Assembly (NCBI GenBank): GCA_038227435.1
Contig: JBBRPW010000005.1
Span: 1-28,815 of the forward strand
Length of the DNA stretch: 28,815 nucleotides
Direction of reading: 5' to 3'
Origin: JBBRNV01 sp038227435
GTDB lineage: Bacteria > Patescibacteriota > Minisyncoccia > Phycocordibacterales > CALRBL01
Position 1 is the stretch's first letter. The number at the start of each line of letters is the position of its first letter. The position numbers and the translations under genes were made by a program. Positions 1 to 8,118 of the stretch are shown one piece after another. The notes beneath the pieces are model-generated. The model ran no database searches and was not told the DNA's origin. It saw nothing but the letters and a program-made list of their open reading frames with translations.

Positions 1-857
1 ACATGGCAACTATTTTTGGTGAAATGCAGAAGACGCTTGCCTCGTGGAGCCGTGTTAAAGATATTCTTGATTTAAAATCAGATATGAATCAAGAGGGTGT
101 TGAAAGTGAAAAAACTTCCCAATCACTGCCAAATAGTATGCTCGTTTTGGAATTTAAACATGTTTCATTTGGATATGATGACGATCAAGTAATTTTAAAA
201 GATGTTTGTATGAAATTAGAGCCGGGAAAAACATACGCTCTCGTCGGCCCAACTGGGGGCGGAAAATCTACCACAGCAAGCTTAATGGCAAGACTCTATG
301 ATCCAACTTCCGGAGAGATTGATTTGTTAGGAAAACCATATAAATCATATTCGGCAATTGAGCGATCTGAATTCGTAAGCTTAATTCTTCAAGAACCGCA
401 ATTATTTGAAGGAACCGTAGCTGATAATATTCGATATGGAAATGATCACATTGTAAAACTCGAAGATGAAGTAATGCTAAAAATGTTTGAGTCAAAAGGA
501 ATGAATCAACTAATTGCTCGATTTCAAGATGGTTTACAAACAAAAGTAGATTCGGGCGGAGAAAATATTAGTTTAGGTCAAAAACAATTAGTTTCATTTT
601 TACGAATTATTTTGCGTGAGCCAAAACTTTTAATTTTAGATGAGGCAACTGCAAATATTGATACTGTTACTGAATCACTTCTTCAAACAATGATTGATAG
701 TCTACCCAAAGAAACTACGAAAGTTATTATTGCTCACCGTTTAAATACAATTCAAAAAGCAGATCAAATATTCTTCATTAATGCAGGAAACGTAGAACCA
801 GCTAAAAGTTTGAAAGAAGCGACTGATTTAATTCAGAACGCTAAAAGAGTTAGTTAA
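1..857 (+). CDS. ABC exporter, C-terminal nucleotide-binding domain (5' partial)
   Basis: The gene is cut by the window start. The first visible residues look like the end of a membrane-domain helix and the linker of an MsbA/MDR-type half-transporter, so the first visible ATG at base 3 is probably internal. Counting from that ATG, the ATPase domain shows Walker A GPTGGGKST (82-90), Q-loop Q130, a signature ISLGQKQ (189-195) in place of LSGGQ, Walker B LLILDE (209-214), a D-loop and H-loop H245. All elements needed for ATP hydrolysis are present. Family knowledge says it drives export of a lipid, peptide or drug across the cytoplasmic membrane; the substrate cannot be read from this part. It ends in TAA. 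A TTAGTTAA repeat follows the stop and no clear terminator is visible. Confident as an ABC exporter ATPase, not as to substrate. Confidence 0.9.
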   Translation, partial: MATIFGEMQKTLASWSRVKDILDLKSDMNQEGVESEKTSQSLPNSMLVLEFKHVSFGYDDDQVILKDVCMKLEPGKTYALVGPTGGGKSTTASLMARLYDPTSGEIDLLGKPYKSYSAIERSEFVSLILQEPQLFEGTVADNIRYGNDHIVKLEDEVMLKMFESKGMNQLIARFQDGLQTKVDSGGENISLGQKQLVSFLRIILREPKLLILDEATANIDTVTESLLQTMIDSLPKETTKVIIAHRLNTIQKADQIFFINAGNVEPAKSLKEATDLIQNAKRVS

Positions 858-934
858 TAGCGAATTAGTTAAATAAACTTTTCAAACATTCCAATTTATT
901 AGCTATCTTTTCAGCTTTTATTACCTCATTTTCG

Positions 935-949
935 TGCTATATTATTTTC
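935..949 (+). promoter_or_regulatory. Extended -10 promoter, predicted leaderless start for FKBP gene
   Basis: TG (935-936), one base, TATATT (938-943), then exactly six bases before the ATG at 950. Normal -10 to +1 spacing puts transcription start on or next to the start codon. No good -35 is visible, as is common with extended -10 promoters. Confidence 0.6.
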
Positions 950-1597
950 ATGGAAAACCAGAAAATGCAGGGAACTGTGTATGCAATTTTATTCATAGTT
1001 ATTATTGGAGGACTTGGGTCGCTTATTTACTACTCGTCCGACATGTCTGCTTTATTTAAAGCTAATAACTCTGCTACTGCAGGACAAGGTGCGGTAAATC
1101 CTTTAAATGGTCAACCAGTAGACAGTCCTACTTCAGAAACAGCCACAAATCAAAGTAATACTCAAACGAATTCACAATCAAATCAGCAAAATAATAATCA
1201 ACCCAATCAAAAAAATATGACACCACAAACAATACCGGCCACATCAGCCAGCGCAATCACAACAAAAGATGGATTAGTGATCGATGATATTACAGTTGGA
1301 AGTGGAGCAATGGCAAAACCAGGAGACCTCATCGCTGCAAATTATTTAGGAACACTTCAAAATGGTACGAAGTTTGACAGTTCATACGATAGAGGACAAC
1401 CATTTCAATTTCAGCTTGGAGCAGGAAATGTAATTAAAGGATGGGATCAAGGAATTGTTGGAATGAAAGTTGGAGGAAAACGAAAATTAATTATTCCGGC
1501 ATCACTTGGATATGGAGCAAACGGTGCAGGCTCAATTATTCCGCCGAATGCAACATTAGTGTTTCTTGTAGAGCTTTTAGCAGTGAAAGGAAAATAA
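950..1597 (+). CDS. Membrane-anchored FKBP-type peptidyl-prolyl cis-trans isomerase
   Basis: 215 aa. Residues 8-27 form one N-terminal hydrophobic helix, probably an uncleaved anchor with the rest outside. Residues 35-100 are a low-complexity linker rich in Asn, Gln, Thr and Ser. Residues 105-213 are a single FKBP domain with the usual pocket residues: Y132, the KFDSS strand (F142, D143), VIKGW (161-165), Y188 in GYGA, and the C-terminal LVFLVELL strand. It should catalyse proline isomerisation and assist folding of surface proteins. The start is fixed by the -10 element six bases upstream; there is no Shine-Dalgarno. It lies alone between the ABC gene and proS. Confidence 0.93.
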   Translation: MENQKMQGTVYAILFIVIIGGLGSLIYYSSDMSALFKANNSATAGQGAVNPLNGQPVDSPTSETATNQSNTQTNSQSNQQNNNQPNQKNMTPQTIPATSASAITTKDGLVIDDITVGSGAMAKPGDLIAANYLGTLQNGTKFDSSYDRGQPFQFQLGAGNVIKGWDQGIVGMKVGGKRKLIIPASLGYGANGAGSIIPPNATLVFLVELLAVKGK

Positions 1598-1651
1598 TAC
1601 AGAATGGAAATTAAAGGTCGCTAAATTATCAGGTAAAAATAAAACATAAAA

Positions 1652-2920
1652 ATGAAATCGATCCGTCAAAGTCAATTATTTACAAAAACTAGAAGAGAAG
1701 CACCGAAGGATGAAGTGTCTAAAAACGCCGAGCTTCTTATTCGTGCTGGTTTTGTACATAAAGACATGACCGGAGTATATTCTTACCTTCCACTTGGCTT
1801 AAAAGTTCTTAAAAAAATTGAAGAAATAATTCGAAAAAATATGGATGCCGTTGGAGGGCAGGAAATGTTTTTAGCTACGCTTCAGTCAAAAGAATTGTGG
1901 GAAAAAACAAATAGATGGGACGATAAAGTAGTTGATAACTGGTTTAAAACAGAATTAAAAAATGGAAACGAATTAGGCCTTGGCTTAAGTCATGAGGAGC
2001 CTCTCACAAACTTAATGAGAGAATATATAAGATCGTCTAAAGATTTACCGAAGCTTGCCTATCAATTTCAAAATAAATTTAGAAATGAGCTCAGAGCTAA
2101 AAGTGGCCTCATGAGGGGACGAGAGTTTTTAATGAAGGACTTATATTCGTTTAGTAAAGATGAAGAGCAGCATTTAGTAATTTATGAGCAAGTTAAACAA
2201 GCTTACACAAATATCTATAAGGAAGTTGGATTGGGAGACAACACCTTCCTTACATTTGCTTCTGGAGGAATTTTCGCTCCCTTCTCACATGAATTTCAAA
2301 CATTAACAGATGCGGGAGAAGACTTGATTTATTTAAGTCGAGAAAAAGGAATTGCAATTAATAAGGAAGTGTTAAATGACGAAGTGTTAAAAACTTTTAA
2401 TATTGAACGAGATGAATTGGAAGAGGTTAAAGGGGTTGAAGTTGGAAATATTTTTTCACTCGGAACTCGTTTCTCTTCGGCCCTTGAACTTGTATACGCA
2501 AATGAAGAAGGAAAACGAATCCCTGTAATTATGGGTTGCTATGGAATAGGTCTAGGTAGATTAATGGGTGCAATTGTTGAGGTATTGGCCGACGAAAAAG
2601 GAATTAAATGGCCGAAAAATGTTTCGCCTTTTCATGTACATCTTTTAAATCTTGATACAAAAAATGAATTAATAAATGAATGGGCGAATAATTTCTTTGA
2701 TGGACTAACTCAAGCTGGAGTTGAGGTTTTATATGATGATCGCGACGTACGTCCCGGCGAAAAGTTTAATGATGCAGATTTAATAGGGATTCCATTACAA
2801 GTAATAATTGGCGCACGTTCATTTGAAACAGGAAGTGTTGAAATTAAAAACAGGCTTACTGGAGATAGTGAAGCAATGGCAATCGATAAAATTGTTGATT
2901 ACGTCATGAACGTGATATAA
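1652..2920 (+). CDS. proS: Prolyl-tRNA synthetase, compact form lacking the INS editing domain
   Basis: 422 aa, against about 570 for the usual bacterial enzyme. It charges tRNA-Pro with proline. Class II motif 1 lies around residues 45-72, motif 2 around 136-166 (FRNELRAKSGLMRGREF) and motif 3 at 295-311 (GCYGIGLGRLMGAIVE). The anticodon-binding domain fills about 325-422. The roughly 150-180 residue INS domain that normally sits between motifs 2 and 3, and deacylates Ala-tRNA-Pro, is absent; only about 90 residues join the two motifs. Some alphaproteobacterial ProRS are known to lack it. The ATG at 1652 has no Shine-Dalgarno. The stop codon overlaps the mreB promoter. Confidence 0.95.
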   Translation: MKSIRQSQLFTKTRREAPKDEVSKNAELLIRAGFVHKDMTGVYSYLPLGLKVLKKIEEIIRKNMDAVGGQEMFLATLQSKELWEKTNRWDDKVVDNWFKTELKNGNELGLGLSHEEPLTNLMREYIRSSKDLPKLAYQFQNKFRNELRAKSGLMRGREFLMKDLYSFSKDEEQHLVIYEQVKQAYTNIYKEVGLGDNTFLTFASGGIFAPFSHEFQTLTDAGEDLIYLSREKGIAINKEVLNDEVLKTFNIERDELEEVKGVEVGNIFSLGTRFSSALELVYANEEGKRIPVIMGCYGIGLGRLMGAIVEVLADEKGIKWPKNVSPFHVHLLNLDTKNELINEWANNFFDGLTQAGVEVLYDDRDVRPGEKFNDADLIGIPLQVIIGARSFETGSVEIKNRLTGDSEAMAIDKIVDYVMNVI

Positions 2921-2927
2921 ATTCTAT
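2913..2927 (+). promoter_or_regulatory. Extended -10 promoter of mreB overlapping the proS stop codon
   Basis: TG (2913-2914), one base, TATAAA (2916-2921), six bases, ATG at 2928. The hexamer contains the proS TAA stop (2918-2920). Spacing predicts a leaderless mreB transcript. Confidence 0.6.
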
Positions 2928-3980
2928 ATGTCTAGCAGATTCGGGCACATGTTTTCTAACGATATTGGGATAGATTTGGGTACTGCAAACACCTTAGTTT
3001 TTGTTGCTGGTCAAGGTGTTGTGGTAAATGAGCCCTCAGTAGTTGCTCTAAACCAAAAAACTGGGAAAGTTGTTGCTGTAGGAAAAGAAGCCAAGGAAAT
3101 GTTGGGTAGAACCCCCGCGCACATCACTGCTGTGCGCCCACTAGTTGATGGTGTAATTTCAGATTTTGAAGTAACGGAGGAGATGATCGCATATTTAATG
3201 CGTCGGGCAGAATCAAAATCAAAAAAAATGTTTGGACCGCGAGTAGTAATTGGGGTTCCATCTGGAACTACAAACGTTGAACGTCGCGCGGTTCGTGATG
3301 CTGCAAAAAATGCAGGAGCAAGAGAAGTGTTTATTGTTGAAGAACCAATGGCCGCAGCAATTGGAATCGGAATGCCTGTGATGCAACCAGTAGGCACCAT
3401 GATTATAGATATTGGTGGTGGAACAACTGATATCGCTGTTATTTCACTCGGAGGAATTGTGAAAGCAAAAAATTTAAAAATTGCTGGAGATAAATTAAGC
3501 GATGACATTACTGCCTACATGCGCTCTGATCATAAATTATTGATTGGAGAAAAAACAGCAGAACAATTAAAAATTACAATTGGAAGTGTAGTACAACGCG
3601 AACAACCTCTTCAAATGGCTGTTCGTGGAAGAGATGTAGTTAGTGGATTGCCTCGTGAAGTAATTATTACTGATACTGATATTCAGACTGCTATTTCAAC
3701 CTCAATCGACCTATTAATGGAATCAGTAAAAGAAGTGCTTGAGGCAACTCCACCTGAAATTTTAGCTGATATAATGCAGCGAGGAATCTATTTAGTTGGT
3801 GGAGGTGCCCTTATTTCAGGATTTAGAGAGCTGCTCGAGCAATTTTTAGGTTTACCAATATACATCGCTGAAGATCCATTATCAGCAGTAGCCAGAGGAA
3901 CAGGGATAATTTTGGAACATATCGATACATTTAAAGAAGTTTTAATTGAAAATGACAATGAAATTCCGATCGGTAAATAA
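2928..3980 (+). CDS. mreB: Rod-shape-determining actin homologue MreB
   Basis: 350 aa, normal length for the family. MreB polymerises on the inner face of the membrane and guides the elongation machinery. The sequence shows the actin-fold phosphate loops: DIGIDLGTANT near the N-terminus, IIDIGGGTTDIAV in the middle, and LVGGGALISG towards the C-terminus. It begins a run of overlapping genes: mreB overlaps mreC, which overlaps an MreD-like gene, which overlaps the PBP2 gene. That arrangement fits one cell-wall elongation operon. The ATG is preceded by a -10 element rather than a Shine-Dalgarno. Confidence 0.97.
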   Translation: MSSRFGHMFSNDIGIDLGTANTLVFVAGQGVVVNEPSVVALNQKTGKVVAVGKEAKEMLGRTPAHITAVRPLVDGVISDFEVTEEMIAYLMRRAESKSKKMFGPRVVIGVPSGTTNVERRAVRDAAKNAGAREVFIVEEPMAAAIGIGMPVMQPVGTMIIDIGGGTTDIAVISLGGIVKAKNLKIAGDKLSDDITAYMRSDHKLLIGEKTAEQLKITIGSVVQREQPLQMAVRGRDVVSGLPREVIITDTDIQTAISTSIDLLMESVKEVLEATPPEILADIMQRGIYLVGGGALISGFRELLEQFLGLPIYIAEDPLSAVARGTGIILEHIDTFKEVLIENDNEIPIGK

Positions 3981-4758
3981 AAAAATATCAAGAGGTGACA
4001 GAGGAACACTTAGAATTTTTATTCTTTCTACTGTTGCCATAATTGCGATTAGTTTTTTCTTCCCAAACTTTATTAAGAAACAAGTTTTTAATGTAGGTAA
4101 TTTTTTTGGTACATCAAAAAATGTCGCTGCAAATATTTTGCAAGGAGTTTCTTCTCCATTTCTTTCAAATTCTGTGTTGTTAAAAGAAAACCATGATTTA
4201 AAGGAAAAACTATTTCAGGCTCAAATTGACTTAGTTCAATATGAAGCAGTGAGAAATGATAATAATGTCCTTCGTCAAACGATTGGTTTAGAGACAGATC
4301 AAGATATTTACAAAGTTCATGCCACGGTTCAAGCTGGCGCCACAAATATGTCAGAAGATCAAATTTTAATTGATAAAGGTTTAGATGACGGGGTTATTGT
4401 AGGAGATTTAATTACTGCATATGAGCACATGCCACTCGGTCTGGTTCAAACGGTATATCAAAATTCATCAATCATAACTCTTTTGTCGGCATTTGATAAA
4501 ACAACAAATGTATTAATAGGTGATAAGGCTGTGGCAGCTGAGGCAAAAGGTAAAAGTTTGGGTGCATTTGAAATCAAATTACCAAAAGGGTCTGGTGTTA
4601 ATGTTGGAGATTCTGTTATTTTAAAAGGATATTCAGTTCCACTATCACTGGGTTTGATTAAATCAATTGAAAGTCCTGAAAATAGCCCTTTTGAAATTGT
4701 GAGGATGTCACTTCCGGTTAATCCAAATTCAATATCATATGTTGGTATCATCAAATAA
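3952..4758 (+). CDS. mreC: Cell shape protein MreC
   Basis: 268 aa from the ATG at 3952. A TTG at 3946 and an ATG at 3958 in the same frame are possible alternatives. All overlap the end of mreB, which suggests translational coupling. An N-terminal membrane helix (about residues 22-40) is followed by a coiled-coil (the part containing LLKENHDLKEKLFQAQ) and then the beta-rich MreC domain, with ILIDKGLDDGV and the C-terminal LPVNPNSISYVGII strand. MreC bridges cytoplasmic MreB to periplasmic PBP2. The family call rests on architecture and position as well as sequence. Confidence 0.9.
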   Translation: MTMKFRSVNKKISRGDRGTLRIFILSTVAIIAISFFFPNFIKKQVFNVGNFFGTSKNVAANILQGVSSPFLSNSVLLKENHDLKEKLFQAQIDLVQYEAVRNDNNVLRQTIGLETDQDIYKVHATVQAGATNMSEDQILIDKGLDDGVIVGDLITAYEHMPLGLVQTVYQNSSIITLLSAFDKTTNVLIGDKAVAAEAKGKSLGAFEIKLPKGSGVNVGDSVILKGYSVPLSLGLIKSIESPENSPFEIVRMSLPVNPNSISYVGIIK

Positions 4759-5041
4759 TAATTTAAAACACGGGAGGGAACAAAAAGATAATAGCTTGTA
4801 TAGCCAAATTATTATTCCGCTTATTTGTGCAATTCTGGCAATTCTTTTCCCTTGGTGGTTCGCTGTTACAGTAACAATTGTAGTGACACTATTTTTTGAT
4901 TCGATTGCTCTTTTAATAGTTGCATGGATCATTGCGTTTCAAAATCAAAACGCCTCTATTTTATACGTTTGTTATTGGATTGCAGGAGCGCTAATTGCGT
5001 ATATAATTCTCTCGTATGTCCAAAAAACCTTTATTAGGTAG
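4739..5041 (+). CDS. Small membrane protein in the MreD position
   Basis: 100 aa, overlapping mreC by 20 bases and the PBP2 gene by 26 bases. After a hydrophilic N-terminus of about 22 residues, three hydrophobic stretches are visible: about 23-45, 48-67 and 75-95. The order mreB, mreC, this gene, PBP2 matches mreB-mreC-mreD-mrdA. MreD is usually about 160 residues with five or six membrane segments, so this would be a short or very divergent form. The overlaps on both sides argue that it is translated. The MreD assignment is an inference from position; no diagnostic motif was seen. Confidence 0.75.
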   Translation: MLVSSNNNLKHGREQKDNSLYSQIIIPLICAILAILFPWWFAVTVTIVVTLFFDSIALLIVAWIIAFQNQNASILYVCYWIAGALIAYIILSYVQKTFIR

Positions 5042-6716
5042 ATTGTTTCGAAAAAGGAAATATCAAGAAATTGAGCCCGATGAGATTTTTTTGGATGCCC
5101 ATAATCTTCCTGATTTCAACGAAGATCAATTCGAAGGCCGAATTGAAAAACCCATCGCTAAGCGAACTGTTTTGTTTTTAGGAATCTTTTTCGTAATAGT
5201 TGGAATTCTGTTCGGGTATAGAGCCTTTAATTTGCAAATTGCCCAAGGGCAAAGCTTTAGAGAACGAAGTGAACAAAATACATTAAAATCAGAATTTGTT
5301 TTTGCTGATCGAGGTGTTATTTATGATCGAAATGAAGTTCCATTAGCATGGAATATAGCAACTGAAACTCCATTTTCGATTCGGGCATATACCGACAAAG
5401 TTGGTTTTTCTAATTTACTTGGCTTCGTACGATATCCTCGAAAAGATAAAAACGGACAATACTTTAAAACTGAAATTTCTGGTCATGACGGTATTGAATC
5501 TTTCTTTAACGATTCACTTCAGGGTATTAATGGTCAAAAAATTGTTGAGACTAATGCTAAGGGAAAAATTGCTTCTGAAGGAGTATTGAAACCACCAACA
5601 TCAGGAGGAAATATAATGCTATCGATTGATGCTGAAATTCAAGATGCATTATTTAGAAATATAAAAGCAACAGCTGATAAGTCTGGATTTACTGGAGGAG
5701 CTGGAGGAATCATTGATATTTCAACAGGTGAAATGATTGCAATGACAACGTATCCTGAATATTCATCTACAGTAATGTCGGATGGAACAGACATTAATAC
5801 AATTAATGAATATTCGAAAGATAAAAGTAATCCATATTTGAATAGATTTTTATCAGGACTTTATGCACCAGGATCTATTGTTAAACCTTTCGTTGCCCTA
5901 ACTGCACTTAAAGAAAAAATAATCTCTCCAGACAAACAAATTTTAAGTACTGGCTCTATTTCAGTTCCTAATCCATATTTTCCAGATAAGCCTTCTGTAT
6001 TTAATGACTGGCGAGCGAACGGTTGGACAGACATGCGCCAAGCAATTGCAGTATCTTCCGATGTGTATTTTTATGAAATTGGAGGAGGTTTTGAAGGTCA
6101 AAAAGGTTTAGGAATTGAGAATATCAATAAAAATCTAGGAGAGTTTGGTTTTGGTCCAGGCGATAAGGAAGGGTTTTTTGTAAGCAGAGATGGAGTAATA
6201 CCAAATCCAGAATGGAAAAAATTAGCATTTAATGGTGACCCGTGGAGACTGGGAGATACGTACAATACTTCAATCGGGCAATTTGGTTTTCAAGTGACTC
6301 CATATCAAGCGCTCAGGGCAACTGCTGCACTTGTAAACGGTGGAATGCTTTTATCTCCAACCCTTATTGCAAATGAAGGAACTGATCCAGCACAAGTTAA
6401 AAGAAAAATTGATATAAATTCTAATGATCAAAAAATTGTGATGGAAGGAATGCGAAGAGCGATTACTGATGGAACTCTAACTATGTTGCATATTCCAGGA
6501 ACTGATCTTGCTGGAAAATCTGGAACTGCTCAAGTTGGTGTTAATAATGAATATGTAAACTCTTGGATTATAGGTTTCTTCCCTTATACCAAACCTAGAT
6601 ATGCATTTGTTGTTTTGATGGAACGGGGCCCATCTACATATAAGGAAGGAGCTCCTTACGTAGCACGGGATTTCTTTAATTGGATGGTTGCAAATAAACC
6701 AGATTACATGCAATAG
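5016..6716 (+). CDS. mrdA: Penicillin-binding protein 2, elongation-specific transpeptidase
   Basis: 566 aa. One membrane segment (about 51-69) follows a charged cytoplasmic tail. The PBP dimerisation domain spans about 90-200 and the transpeptidase domain about 225-555. Catalytic motifs are intact: SIVK (287-290, nucleophile S287), SSD (347-349; PBP2 proteins usually have SxD here) and KSGT (501-504). It cross-links peptidoglycan strands during side-wall growth together with MreBC. It overlaps the preceding small membrane gene by 26 bases and has no Shine-Dalgarno. The partner glycosyltransferase RodA, often next in such operons, does not follow; tgt does. Confidence 0.95.
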   Translation: MSKKPLLGRLFRKRKYQEIEPDEIFLDAHNLPDFNEDQFEGRIEKPIAKRTVLFLGIFFVIVGILFGYRAFNLQIAQGQSFRERSEQNTLKSEFVFADRGVIYDRNEVPLAWNIATETPFSIRAYTDKVGFSNLLGFVRYPRKDKNGQYFKTEISGHDGIESFFNDSLQGINGQKIVETNAKGKIASEGVLKPPTSGGNIMLSIDAEIQDALFRNIKATADKSGFTGGAGGIIDISTGEMIAMTTYPEYSSTVMSDGTDINTINEYSKDKSNPYLNRFLSGLYAPGSIVKPFVALTALKEKIISPDKQILSTGSISVPNPYFPDKPSVFNDWRANGWTDMRQAIAVSSDVYFYEIGGGFEGQKGLGIENINKNLGEFGFGPGDKEGFFVSRDGVIPNPEWKKLAFNGDPWRLGDTYNTSIGQFGFQVTPYQALRATAALVNGGMLLSPTLIANEGTDPAQVKRKIDINSNDQKIVMEGMRRAITDGTLTMLHIPGTDLAGKSGTAQVGVNNEYVNSWIIGFFPYTKPRYAFVVLMERGPSTYKEGAPYVARDFFNWMVANKPDYMQ

Positions 6717-6724
6717 TCTTTTAT

Positions 6725-8074
6725 ATGAGCGAAAAGACAGGCTTCTCCTATAATATTATTAAAAAACTTGATACAGAAATTCAAGGTTCTTTAGGACGTG
6801 TTGGAGTTATTCATACGCCACATGGTGACATTCAAACTCCTGCATTTGTAACTGTTGGAACGAAAGGTACTGTAAAAGCACTTACCCCTGAAGCTGTTCA
6901 AAATTTAGGAGCTGATGTGGTGCTCGCAAATACGTATCATTTATACCTACAACCTGGAGATGAATTAGTAAAAAATGTTGGAGGACTTGCACAATTTATG
7001 AATTGGAAAAATTCAGATGGAAGTTTACGTCCTACAATGACTGATTCGGGAGGATTTCAAGTTTTTTCACTTGGAGCTGCATATGGAAAAAATCTTTCAA
7101 AATTAATAAAAAAAACGGGAAAAGAAGAATTAATTTTAAATGAAGGAAAGATACATGCGAATGATGTAAACGAACAAGAATCGGTTCGAGGAAATAGAGG
7201 AGGCGAAAATGACTATTCAAAAGGAGTATTAGCAAAAATTGATGAAGACGGAGTGATGTTCAGGTCCCATATAGATGGTTCGGCCCATTATTTTACTCCT
7301 GAGAAATCAATTGATATTCAACATAATATTGGTGCTGATATTATTTTTGCATTCGATGAATGTACTTCTCCAACCGAAACGTTTACATATCAAAGAGAGG
7401 CGCTCGATAGAACTCATAGATGGGCGAAACGATGCTTAAAACATCATCATGAAAAACAAGATGAATTAGTTGAAAGTGGAAAAAACTATCAAGCACTTTT
7501 TGGTGTAATTCAGGGAGGGCGTGAAGAAGTTTTACGAAAAGAAAGCGCAAAATATTTTAAAGATTTAAAAACTGAAGTAAACAGTAAAGAGCGAGAATTT
7601 GATGGATATGGAATTGGCGGATCATTTGCTAAAGATGATATGGAAACTGCAGTGAAATGGGTAAATGAAATTTTACCTGAAGAAAAACCTCGACATTTGC
7701 TTGGAATTGGAGAACCGGAAGATTTATTTATGGCAGTTGAGAATGGCTGCGATCTATTTGATTGTGTAGCACCAACACGAATTGGACGAAACGGCCAAAT
7801 GTATACAATCAATGGCAAAATAAATATTCTTAATGCAAAATTTAGTAAAGATGTATCAAAAGTTGATGATAGTTGTGCATGTTATACATGTACAAACTAC
7901 ACAAAAGCATACATTCAACATTTGTTTAAAGCAGATGAAATGTTAGCGGCAACACTTGCAAGTACTCATAATTTATTTTTTATTATTAATTTAGTAAAAA
8001 CGATGCGAGCAAAAATATTAGAAGGAAAGTTTGAAGAGTTCAAAAAAGAATTCTTAGTTGAGTATTTAAGGTAA
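6725..8074 (+). CDS. tgt: tRNA-guanine transglycosylase with an internal insertion
   Basis: 449 aa, against about 375-385 in most bacteria. It exchanges guanine at the wobble position of GUN-anticodon tRNAs for a queuosine precursor. Active-site residues are present: D107 in DSGGFQ and the presumed nucleophile D346 in LFDCVAPTR. The zinc site is complete: C384, C386, C389 and H415. The extra length lies mainly at residues 118-167, between the FSLG strand and GVLAKIDEDGVMFRSH, and is lysine-, asparagine- and glycine-rich. No queuosine biosynthesis genes are in the window, so whether the substrate is preQ1 or salvaged queuine is open. The start has a weak TGcAATAGT element (6709-6717) seven bases upstream. 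Confidence 0.95.
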   Translation: MSEKTGFSYNIIKKLDTEIQGSLGRVGVIHTPHGDIQTPAFVTVGTKGTVKALTPEAVQNLGADVVLANTYHLYLQPGDELVKNVGGLAQFMNWKNSDGSLRPTMTDSGGFQVFSLGAAYGKNLSKLIKKTGKEELILNEGKIHANDVNEQESVRGNRGGENDYSKGVLAKIDEDGVMFRSHIDGSAHYFTPEKSIDIQHNIGADIIFAFDECTSPTETFTYQREALDRTHRWAKRCLKHHHEKQDELVESGKNYQALFGVIQGGREEVLRKESAKYFKDLKTEVNSKEREFDGYGIGGSFAKDDMETAVKWVNEILPEEKPRHLLGIGEPEDLFMAVENGCDLFDCVAPTRIGRNGQMYTINGKINILNAKFSKDVSKVDDSCACYTCTNYTKAYIQHLFKADEMLAATLASTHNLFFIINLVKTMRAKILEGKFEEFKKEFLVEYLR

Positions 8075-8103
8075 TAGTACAACAATCATTAATCAAGTAG
8101 GCG

Positions 8104-8118
8104 TGTTAATATTTATAT
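8104..8118 (+). promoter_or_regulatory. Extended -10 promoter of the GH3 gene, predicted leaderless
   Basis: TG (8104-8105), one base, TAATAT (8107-8112), six bases, ATG at 8119. The geometry is identical to the FKBP, mreB, uvrB and ddl starts. Confidence 0.6.

Noticed and set aside
858..949. Small gene or terminator between the ABC gene and the FKBP gene
   Set aside because: Only a short TTAGTTAA repeat and the FKBP promoter are visible; no stable stem with a T-tract.
3011..3508. 165-codon open frame antisense to mreB
   Set aside because: Low-complexity Ser/Thr/Ile composition typical of a frame opposite a real gene; mreB is intact on the other strand.
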